37,271 nt of DNA from contig MHSS01000001.1 of the NCBI GenBank assembly GCA_001822835.1, forward strand, positions 1 to 37,271, given 5' to 3'. The DNA comes from Candidatus Terrybacteria bacterium RIFCSPHIGHO2_01_FULL_48_17 (GTDB taxonomy: Bacteria; Patescibacteriota; Minisyncoccia; Terrybacterales; 2-01-FULL-58-14). The notes below the pieces were generated by a model that was not told the origin of the DNA, did not search any database, and worked only from the letters and a program-made list of their open reading frames with translations. Each line of letters opens with the position of its first letter. The stretch's first letter is position 1. The translations under genes and the position numbers were made by a program. Positions 31,086 through 37,271 of this stretch are shown here, piece by piece.

Positions 31086-31122
31086 GCATAAACAAAAGCA
31101 ACCCTAAAGAGGGCTGCTTTTG
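31086..31122 (-). terminator. Intrinsic terminator of pilin copy B
   Basis: Minus strand caaaagc-agccct-ctt-tagggtt-gcttttg, a long nested hairpin followed by tttatg. It differs from the copy A terminator. Confidence 0.75.
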
Positions 31123-31139
31123 AAAAAATATACGGCTAA

Positions 31140-31559
31140 TTAACATCCAAAGAAACTGGTATCAGTGACTCCAAGCAATCCGGCGACTATAAACAATATC
31201 GCTCGCGCAAGAAGTGCTACGGCAATACCGATAATAGCGTAGGTAAGCAACCCTCGAGCACGTCCTACTTTCTCTTCGTCACCGCCTCCAGTAATAAACG
31301 TCAATGCAGCCACCAACAGCATAATGAAGGAAATGACGATAACGATTGCGAAGAACCAAAGGACACCGGTACACAAGAGGTTCCAGAAGTCGCCCGTGCT
31401 TGTAACTCCAGAATCGGGAATGGTGGGGATAGGAGCGCCACTCGTGGTGCCTCCTGTAGTTCCTCCGGTGGTGCCACCAGTGCTAGTAAACTGCGCCAAT
31501 GCAGCAACCGGAGTAATAAGCATGGAAAGAGTGAGAGCGGTTACAAGTGCTTTGTGCAT
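31140..31559 (-). CDS. T4SS pilin-like protein, duplicate copy B
   Basis: ATG at 31559 with the same AAAGGAGG as copy A. The 139-residue product has an identical signal peptide and TGGT linker, then PTIPDSGVTSTGDFWNLLC, helix 1, TGGGDEEKVGRARG, helix 2 and the divergent end LLGVTDTSFFGC with terminal Cys. Most differences from copy A lie in the linker and C-terminus, the parts that would be exposed on a pilus. It has its own identical promoter, so both copies should be expressed alike. Confidence 0.88.
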   Translation of the reverse strand: MHKALVTALTLSMLITPVAALAQFTSTGGTTGGTTGGTTSGAPIPTIPDSGVTSTGDFWNLLCTGVLWFFAIVIVISFIMLLVAALTFITGGGDEEKVGRARGLLTYAIIGIAVALLARAILFIVAGLLGVTDTSFFGC

Positions 31560-31578
31560 ATACTTCACCTCCTTTCAG

Positions 31579-31603
31579 GTCTGGCTCAACTTGTGTGCCA
31601 GAC
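31579..31603 (-). promoter_or_regulatory. Leader hairpin before pilin copy B
   Basis: Same 7-bp stem and sequence as 30919-30943. Confidence 0.6.
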
Positions 31604-31615
31604 AGTTACGTGCGT

Positions 31616-31644
31616 ATTGTGACATAAGGTCACAGGTAATGCAA
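31616..31644 (-). promoter_or_regulatory. Promoter of pilin copy B, with the same palindrome
   Basis: TTGCAT, 17-nt spacer, CACAAT on the minus strand; palindrome TGTGAC-CTTAT-GTCACA at 31618-31634. Confidence 0.55.
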
Positions 31645-31709
31645 GCGGCTTATCCACATAAACCAATGTCAGCCAAAATTTTTAGGCATCCACTGACCGC
31701 CTTTTTCTT

Positions 31710-32081
31710 TTAGCATCCAGTAAAACTGAGAGGTCGACCACCAATAAGCGCCACCATGCTAAGAGCTATCGCCTGGGCAATAATAACTATTCCCCATCCT
31801 ATTATCGAATAGAACAATGCGTCTTTTGCTTGACGTAATCGTTGTTCGTTACCCCCCGATACTAAAAAGAGAAGCGCTGCCATAAGCAATGCTAAAAGTG
31901 CTAAGGGGAATGCGAACCAAAATACAACGCGTGCAAACAAACAAATCAATCCCGGAAACGAACGAATGGGATCTAAGGGATTGGGTAACGTAAAATCCGC
32001 TTGAACAAACACCCATGGGATAAAAAGAAATAATATCCCCACCAGGGTAAAAAATAGTTTTTTGGAAAGGAATGTACGCAT
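31710..32081 (-). CDS. T4SS pilin-like membrane protein
   Basis: The 123-residue product has an N-terminal signal or first helix (KLFFTLVGILFLFIPWVFVQ), a short exported loop (LPNPLDPIRSFPGLICLF) with one Cys, two membrane helices (VVFWFAFPLALLALLMAALL and IIGWGIVIIAQAIALSMVAL) joined by VSGGNEQRLRQAK, and terminal FTGC. The layout is that of the neighbouring VirB2/TrbC-like proteins, although identity is low. ATG at 32081 lies 12 nt after the stop of the previous gene; no Shine-Dalgarno is visible, so coupling is likely. Last gene of the solute-binding-protein operon. Confidence 0.82.
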   Translation of the reverse strand: MRTFLSKKLFFTLVGILFLFIPWVFVQADFTLPNPLDPIRSFPGLICLFARVVFWFAFPLALLALLMAALLFLVSGGNEQRLRQAKDALFYSIIGWGIVIIAQAIALSMVALIGGRPLSFTGC

Positions 32082-32093
32082 ATCGAGTAATAC

Positions 32094-32459
32094 TCAACAC
32101 GATGCAGGAAGCGCGCCGAGGTCAACCCCAAGTAAATCAGCGATGATGCGCGGGAGAAGAGAAACTATGAAAAGCGCTACCCAGCCCATAATGGCTGCAA
32201 TAAGAGCCATTCTGGCGCTGCTTATTTTATTTCTTTCTCCCCCTGAAGTCAGAAAAAGGAACGCGGAATACATAATCGCCACAAGCCCTATGGGAATTGA
32301 AAGATAAAACACCCAGTCAAGCAACGAGCACACAATCCCTAAAAGATCCCCTCCCGGGGCTATGGGATTTGTAAAGGTTATCATGGCATATCGCGATGCA
32401 ATGATTGCTGTTGTTGAAAGAAATATGGTTTTTATTTTTTTAAGAAAAATGAGCATCAT
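32094..32459 (-). CDS. T4SS pilin-like membrane protein
   Basis: The 121-residue product has an N-terminal signal (LIFLKKIKTIFLSTTAIIAS), a loop with one Cys (GGDLLGIVCSLLDWVFY), two membrane helices joined by TSGGERNKISSAR, and terminal PASC. Gly-Gly in the turn and the basic residues after it match the other copies. The start is ATG at 32459 or the next codon ATG at 32456. It is 36 nt after the Cys-rich protein gene and 12 nt before the next pilin gene, in one operon. Confidence 0.82.
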   Translation of the reverse strand: MMLIFLKKIKTIFLSTTAIIASRYAMITFTNPIAPGGDLLGIVCSLLDWVFYLSIPIGLVAIMYSAFLFLTSGGERNKISSARMALIAAIMGWVALFIVSLLPRIIADLLGVDLGALPASC

Positions 32460-32495
32460 GTCGATGGGTCTAGAAAAAGGTATCGGAGGAATATA

Positions 32496-33062
32496 TCATT
32501 GTAAGTTGCACCGTAACTGACAAGCCCACTGGCATAGATTTCTATCCACACCGCCTGCGAAACACTCATCAAAACAACTCACATAACATGATGGTCGGGC
32601 AGCACATTGTGGCTCATACCAAGGCCACGGGAAGCCAGAGGGCTGCGTTGATCCGGCAAGCCACACGATGACGGTATTCACAATAGCCCACGCAAGAAGA
32701 ATGATAAGAAAACCAATCAGCGCCGTTTGAAGCATTCCCTTCGCCTTTGATTTAAGCCCGGCGTTGGGAGATGCACCCAGAATTCCTCCGGCAAACAGCA
32801 TCACAACCCCAGAAACAATGATTGCAAAAACCGTCAGTGGAAGCGCAACCTGCAAAACCAAAAAACTAAATATGTTCTGCCCCAAAATAAAAAGGTCGCA
32901 TGGGCGACAGGGAAGAGATTCGTCAATGGGTCTAGTCGTTGGATCGTCCGTCCCTGCCCCGCATGGCACAAGTCCTGCCTGTACGACAGGCAATGCATAA
33001 GCAAAAAAGCTGAGGCCAAAAAGACCGATCAATAGTATCAAAACCCAAATACGAGAATTCAT
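32496..33062 (-). CDS. Cys-rich pilin-like membrane protein
   Basis: The 188-residue product has a signal peptide (about 1-29), an exported loop with Cys residues (GLVPCGAGTD, SLPCRPCDLF), two membrane helices (FLVLQVALPLTVFAIIVSGV and LQTALIGFLIILLAWAIVNT) joined by an Ala/Gly-rich turn with KSKAKG, and an extra C-terminal region of about 45 residues with eight cysteines (CAARPSCYVSCFDECFAGGV and DRNLCQWACQLRC). The first part follows the T4SS pilin layout; the tail is unique in this window and suggests disulfides or metal binding outside the cell. Its ATG overlaps the solute-binding protein stop by 4 nt (ATGA). Confidence 0.82.
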   Translation of the reverse strand: MNSRIWVLILLIGLFGLSFFAYALPVVQAGLVPCGAGTDDPTTRPIDESLPCRPCDLFILGQNIFSFLVLQVALPLTVFAIIVSGVVMLFAGGILGASPNAGLKSKAKGMLQTALIGFLIILLAWAIVNTVIVWLAGSTQPSGFPWPWYEPQCAARPSCYVSCFDECFAGGVDRNLCQWACQLRCNLQ

Positions 33063-34435
33063 AATGTTGAACCTTTGGGGTTAAGTTGTCGCAACAATGT
33101 CGTCACGTTCTCCTCGGCGCGCTGCACTGCAGTTCCAGGAGAGGTGCCGTCCTTTACTGATTCTATCATATTTGTGAATATTTCCTCCACGGCAAAATAA
33201 TCCGGCTGGTACCAACTCACAGCCGTAAGAGCTTGACGGGCAAAAGGAGCAAAATCAGGGTTTGATACGTATTCTGAAATAAGCTCGCGATGTGCCGGAG
33301 GGCGGCCGGTGTTATCAAGATAAATGCGTGCCTTGTCAAAAAGCGCCAAACTCGCGACTAAAGACCACGCCGCTTTTTGCTTTTGTGACGATTTTAATAC
33401 CGCAAGGCCGAAATAATTAGGATACGTTACGGCAATCCCTTGATCCCGAAGCGCTTGTGGTTGAGGTACGGAAGCAACTGCAAAATTAAGTTGCGGAGCG
33501 CGTTCACGAATAAGCGAAACCGTATGGGAATAATTAAACATCATAGCAAGTTTCCCATCTACAAAAGCATCCACCGAATAAGGAACGAGAGGAGCACGAT
33601 CCCAAGAATAGGCGGTGGTTGTAGGATCGGCAAATTGGGCATAAAATCTTAGCGCATCTTCTCCAGGAGAAAAGGTATTGCCTTCACTCGTTACGTTCCG
33701 GGAAAATGTTGCCTTAGTGCGGTCATCTGAAACCATTTTTGTTCCCGTCTGCAGCATCAACATACTCATAATATCTGCTGCGCGATTTACATTGCGCGCT
33801 GTTCCCATCGCGGCCCCGGAAATACGAATGCTCCCGTCTGGATTCAATTCAGTAAGTTCCGCTGCATCATCAAGGAATTCTTTCCAGGTCTGCGGCGGTT
33901 GTGTTATTCCCTTGGTATTAAATAAATCCCGATTCCAATACAATCCCAGGGTATCCACATACAAAGGAAGAGCCCATACGTTCCACTGCCCCTCTTCGAT
34001 TGAAGTAAAATCATTTGCGACCACATCAACATATACGTTACGGTATTCTTCTTCTGTAATGCCCCAAAGTCCGGGCGGCATAGGACTTAACTTGTCTTTA
34101 AATTTCGCAAGCCATGTATTATGTAAATAAATAATATCAGGGCCCCGTCCGGCAGCAACGGCATTCAATACTTCTCGCTCAAATTCTTCAAAAGGAATCT
34201 CGCGATACATGACATCGCCCGCAAGCAAGCCACCGGGACCGGTATTTTCTGGGAGAAACCCCTCTAAGCTCCGGTTATCATCAAAAACGCCCCAAATTTC
34301 AAGGTCAGCACCTGCTTCCGGCTTATTGGTGATGGAAAAACAAGCTCCCGTGACAATACATCCCAATCCTCCAAGGACAATAAGCCCAAGAACGATTAAA
34401 ACAACAATTTTTTGGGGAGTGAACGATTGAAACAT
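33059..34435 (-). CDS. Extracellular solute-binding protein, family 1, without an ABC transporter nearby
   Basis: The 458-residue product has an N-terminal membrane segment (about 9-28) containing LGGLGC, only a poor lipobox, so it may be anchored by the helix itself. The rest matches sugar-type binding proteins: DLEIWGVFDDNRSLEGF, AAGRGPDIIYLHNTWLAKF, VWALPLYVDTLGLYWNRDLF near 160 and VDAFVDGKLAMMFNYSHTVS near 295. Normally such proteins hand substrate to an ABC permease, but no permease or ATPase is in the window; instead it heads an operon of pilin-like genes. A TATACT box ends 6 nt before the ATG, so the mRNA may be leaderless. Confidence 0.9.
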   Translation of the reverse strand: MFQSFTPQKIVVLIVLGLIVLGGLGCIVTGACFSITNKPEAGADLEIWGVFDDNRSLEGFLPENTGPGGLLAGDVMYREIPFEEFEREVLNAVAAGRGPDIIYLHNTWLAKFKDKLSPMPPGLWGITEEEYRNVYVDVVANDFTSIEEGQWNVWALPLYVDTLGLYWNRDLFNTKGITQPPQTWKEFLDDAAELTELNPDGSIRISGAAMGTARNVNRAADIMSMLMLQTGTKMVSDDRTKATFSRNVTSEGNTFSPGEDALRFYAQFADPTTTAYSWDRAPLVPYSVDAFVDGKLAMMFNYSHTVSLIRERAPQLNFAVASVPQPQALRDQGIAVTYPNYFGLAVLKSSQKQKAAWSLVASLALFDKARIYLDNTGRPPAHRELISEYVSNPDFAPFARQALTAVSWYQPDYFAVEEIFTNMIESVKDGTSPGTAVQRAEENVTTLLRQLNPKGSTL

Positions 34436-34447
34436 AGAAGAGTATAA

Positions 34448-34990
34448 TTATTTTAGCAGAAATAACAGGCCCCAATGGTATTTGCCTGCAGAGATCGATG
34501 CGTGTTTCGAAAAACCAAAGCCCTTCGCCGCCTCAATAATGCTTTCCTTGTTAATGCGTTGCTCCCGAGACGGACCGTAAGGGGTCGACGTATCTTCCCA
34601 ATCAACGACTACCAAACGCCCGTTGTCTTTAAGCACACGCCGTGCTTCTTTGAAAACATTTCCGTGGTTTTTAATTTGAAACAAAAGATTAACGCAAAAT
34701 ACGGTATCGCATACATGATCGCCGATATAAGAACCTAATTCTTTTTCAAGATCCCCTAAAATCACATGAACTTGAGGTAACCCCAGTCGTTTTGCGCGGG
34801 AAGAAACAACGGAAAGGGCTTCTTTTCTTATATCAACCGCATATACTGCTCCTTCGGTACCCACGGCGCGCGCTAACGGAACAGTAAGATAACCGTGTCC
34901 GCAGCCAAAATCAGCAACAAAAAATCCCTTTTGCGCGCCATCGCTATTTGTAATGATCTCGTGTGGCCTGAGAAACGATTCGTCGTCCAT
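34448..34990 (-). CDS. SAM-dependent methyltransferase, class I
   Basis: The 180-residue Rossmann-fold enzyme has motif I VADFGCGHGYLTVPLAR (near 26-42), the acidic end of strand 2 (AVYAVDIRKEAL), VILGDLEKE (motif III) and DTVFCVNLLFQIKNHGNVFK with the following RRVLKDNGRLVVVDWED. This is the UbiE/small-molecule type. Substrate unknown. Length is short and complete. The start MDDESFLRPHEI is 12 nt after the gyrA stop; no Shine-Dalgarno, so it is probably translated from the gyrA transcript. The solute-binding gene starts 12 nt downstream of its stop. Confidence 0.88.
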   Translation of the reverse strand: MDDESFLRPHEIITNSDGAQKGFFVADFGCGHGYLTVPLARAVGTEGAVYAVDIRKEALSVVSSRAKRLGLPQVHVILGDLEKELGSYIGDHVCDTVFCVNLLFQIKNHGNVFKEARRVLKDNGRLVVVDWEDTSTPYGPSREQRINKESIIEAAKGFGFSKHASISAGKYHWGLLFLLK

Positions 34991-35002
34991 ATGCTTTTAT
35001 AA

Positions 35003-37271
35003 TTAGAGCACGCGAACAGCAAGAATTGCGTCCCCGGAATCTAACCTCATAAGCCGCACCCCCTGCGCTCCCCGCGACAAGGACTTAATCTGACGCAATG
35101 CGATACGTAATACAAGGCCTCTACGCGAAACCGCAAATGCCTCTTCGGTCTCTTGCACCGCTACAGCAACTCCCACAACGCTACCAGTTTTTCCGCTCGT
35201 TGGCATGGCACGCAAACCAGTTCCCCCCCGCTTCTGCCGCTTGAACGCAGATGCCTCAACTAATTTTCCAAAACCATGTAACCCAACCAACAAAATGCGC
35301 GCTCCTTCTTGATTTGTGGGAATGGCCACCGCACCAATAACTCTATCATCCTTACGCAAACGGATACCCCGAATACCTCCTGCCTGTCGTCCCATGAAAC
35401 GCGCATCGCGTTCCGAAAAACGCAACGCTTGTCCCTGTTGCGTAAGCAAAAGAATATCGTCTTTGCCCCCGGTGCGAAGAGCGGCAACCAACGAATCGCC
35501 TCCAGCAAGAGATATCACTCCCATACCTTGCCTCCGCACCGACTGAAAGGCAGCTGTTTGCATGCGCTTCACTGCGCCGCGCGACGTAATCAATATCAAT
35601 GATCCCTCTTTTTCTTTTTCCGATACTGCAACAAGCGCCAGAACTTCCTCGTTTGCTGCAAGCGCAAGCACATTTACCAAAGCCCTTCCTCGGGACGTGC
35701 GCGATGCTTCAGGAACTTCGTATGCCCGAACCGTACATACCCTTCCTCGTTCTGTAAAAAATAAAATGCGATCGTGGGTATTGGCAACAATAAGATGCGC
35801 AAGCGCCTCGGATTCGTTCAGTTCAATTCCCGAAACCCCGCGACCTCCTCGTTGCTGTATACGAAACGAAGAAGGCGGCAATCGCTTAATGTAGCCGTCG
35901 GATGTCAGCGCAATAACCGCGGGGGCTTCTTGCACAAGATCTTGAAGTTTGATTTCAGAAATAGCTTCTTGCTTTACTTCGGTCTTGCGCTTATCGCCAA
36001 AACGTTCTAAAACTTCATGCAGTTCTTTTTTCAGTACTCGAATAAGCGATTTTGGATTTTTTAAAATATCCTCTAACTCCAAAATCAACGCGCGCTTTTC
36101 TTTTGCCTCTTGCAAAATTCGGTCCCGCTCAAGGCGCGCTAACGAGGCAAGAGGCATCGCAAGAATAGCTGATGCTTGTACGTCCGAAAACTTGAAGCGT
36201 ATACGCAATGCCTTGTGCGCCTCATCGCGGCTTGCGGAAGCACGAATCAATTTAATAATTGCATCGATATGCGCAAGCGCCTTGGTTAATCCGTCTAAAA
36301 TGTGGAGCCGTTCTTTCGCACGGGAAAGCTCAAATAAAGAACGTTTTGAAATAAGTTCTTTGCGAAAATCTAAAAACTCTTGCAGAAGTTCCTTGAGCGA
36401 ATAGAGCTTCGGGCGAATCCCGTGGTCAAGCGCAAGAAGATTTACATGATAGGTGCGTTGCAAATCCGTGTATTTAAAGAGCGCCGCAAGAACAACTTGC
36501 GCAGTTGCATCCTGACGCAAATCGATAACAACACGGATCCCCTCCTTATCTGACTCGTCGCGCACATCCCGTATACCTTCCACTTTTCGGTCACGGATAA
36601 GATCGACAATTTGTTCAAGAATGGCTGCCTTTCGCACTTCATATGGAATTTCGGTAATAACAATACGGGATGATTTTCTTTCGGAGGTTTCAATTTCGGC
36701 ACGTCCCTGCACAACCACTGGACCCTTGCCTTGTGTATAAACCGATATGAGATCTTTGGCATTATAGATAATTCCGCCGGTAGGAAAATCTGGGCCAGAA
36801 ATTATCGCAACAAGGTCATCGTGAGAAGCAGATGGTTTATCGATAAGCAAAAGACACCCGGAAATGATCTCGGAAAGATTGTGAGGCGGTATTGCGGTTG
36901 ACATGCCAACTGCAATACCAATCGCACCATTTGCCAAAAGATGCGGAAAGGAAGCGGGGAGAACTTGAGGTTCGGTGCGCGTACCATCGTAATTGGGAAC
37001 GAAAGCAACCGTTTCCTTATCAATATCTGCGAGCAAAAGTTCCGCTATCGGATGAAGACGCGCTTCTGTATAGCGCATTGCCGCAGCAGCATCGCCGTCA
37101 ATTGACCCGAAATTTCCTTGTCCGCGAATTAAAGGATAGCGCAGCGAGAACGGCTGCGCCATCCGAACCAAAGCATCATACACTGCCTGGTCGCCGTGCG
37201 GGTGAAATTTTCCAAGGACCTCCCCTACCACCCGTGCGGATTTCACGGCACGCGCCTGTGGCCCAAGACCC
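35003..37271 (-). CDS. gyrA: DNA gyrase subunit A (5' end outside window)
   Basis: The frame stays open to the window edge (GLGPQARAV before [18 protein letters not shown]), so the listed GTG start at 37246 is not the true start and the first part of the gene is missing. Visible are the winged-helix core with the catalytic Tyr in [10 protein letters not shown], the coiled-coil C-gate region and six C-terminal pinwheel blades. The blade with [20 protein letters not shown] carries the QRRGGRG-type GyrA box (as QQRGGRG), which favours gyrase over topoisomerase IV. It introduces negative supercoils with GyrB. The methyltransferase gene follows at 12 nt. Confidence 0.96.
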   Translation of the reverse strand, partial: GLGPQARAVKSARVVGEVLGKFHPHGDQAVYDALVRMAQPFSLRYPLIRGQGNFGSIDGDAAAAMRYTEARLHPIAELLLADIDKETVAFVPNYDGTRTEPQVLPASFPHLLANGAIGIAVGMSTAIPPHNLSEIISGCLLLIDKPSASHDDLVAIISGPDFPTGGIIYNAKDLISVYTQGKGPVVVQGRAEIETSERKSSRIVITEIPYEVRKAAILEQIVDLIRDRKVEGIRDVRDESDKEGIRVVIDLRQDATAQVVLAALFKYTDLQRTYHVNLLALDHGIRPKLYSLKELLQEFLDFRKELISKRSLFELSRAKERLHILDGLTKALAHIDAIIKLIRASASRDEAHKALRIRFKFSDVQASAILAMPLASLARLERDRILQEAKEKRALILELEDILKNPKSLIRVLKKELHEVLERFGDKRKTEVKQEAISEIKLQDLVQEAPAVIALTSDGYIKRLPPSSFRIQQRGGRGVSGIELNESEALAHLIVANTHDRILFFTERGRVCTVRAYEVPEASRTSRGRALVNVLALAANEEVLALVAVSEKEKEGSLILITSRGAVKRMQTAAFQSVRRQGMGVISLAGGDSLVAALRTGGKDDILLLTQQGQALRFSERDARFMGRQAGGIRGIRLRKDDRVIGAVAIPTNQEGARILLVGLHGFGKLVEASAFKRQKRGGTGLRAMPTSGKTGSVVGVAVAVQETEEAFAVSRRGLVLRIALRQIKSLSRGAQGVRLMRLDSGDAILAVRVL

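Larger units (their letters stand above)
31426..31658. repeat. 233-bp direct repeat, copy B
   Basis: Identical to 30766-30998. Confidence 0.95.

Noticed and set aside
34436-34447. Confident promoter for the solute-binding protein gene
   Set aside because: TATACT is present but no acceptable -35 at 16-18 nt, so it is only mentioned in the gene entry.
37244-37246. GTG at 37246 as the gyrA start
   Set aside because: The frame stays open to the window edge and the core GyrA domain would lack its N-terminus.

Overview
The window looks like chromosomal DNA of a Patescibacteria (CPR) bacterium, most likely Parcubacteria-like. The assignment rests on gene content: a prolyl-tRNA synthetase without its editing domain, a short valyl-tRNA synthetase, several one-domain type IV secretion pilin-like proteins in tandem, an orphan solute-binding protein, and many very small monocistronic genes. 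UGA behaves as a normal stop, for example in ATGA stop/start overlaps, which argues against the UGA-glycine lineages Gracilibacteria and Absconditabacteria. No phylogeny could be run, so the assignment is an inference.

Layout. 1-350 is the 5' part of a 16S rRNA gene on the minus strand, followed by its leader and a repeat-rich region. 731-4000 holds small genes: a probably frameshifted one, a thioredoxin-fold protein, a HAD hydrolase, two unknowns and a small membrane protein. 4244-8513 is a minus-strand cell-shape cluster, mreB-mreC-mreD-mrdA. 9320-14324 is a minus-strand housekeeping run: holB, a beta-propeller protein, frr, an RseP-type protease and proS. 14477-17342 contains a small unknown, a HELAH metallopeptidase behind a consensus promoter, a second frameshifted small gene, recA and a two-helix peptide. 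A 6-TM potassium channel and tRNA-Glu follow. 18480-21112 is a plus-strand two-gene membrane-protein operon. Then come tsaD, a small membrane protein with clpP, valS, a PrsW-type protease, hsp20, a VanW-family protein and a PMT mannosyltransferase. After tRNA-Leu(UAG), a minus-strand block (29978-34435) encodes five T4SS-pilin-like proteins, a Cys-rich membrane protein and an orphan solute-binding protein. A methyltransferase and the 3' part of gyrA close the window.

How the genes fit together. The mre/mrd cluster builds the lateral wall; the VanW-like and PMT proteins modify the surface; the pilin/solute-binding block looks like an exported appendage or DNA/solute-uptake module. Housekeeping genes sit in short units with recognisable sigma70-type promoters and hairpin terminators.

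Features beyond ordinary annotation: (1) two small genes that both need the same +1 frame change just before a UGA; (2) a roughly 100-bp palindromic repeat just downstream of both mrdA and recA; (3) degenerate 7-nt-period tracts between genes and inside tsaD and valS, where they supply extra peptide; (4) a 660-bp-unit tandem duplication of a pilin gene with 233 bp fully identical, including promoter and leader; (5) five pilin-like proteins that all end in Cys; (6) the two-gene membrane operon of unknown function.
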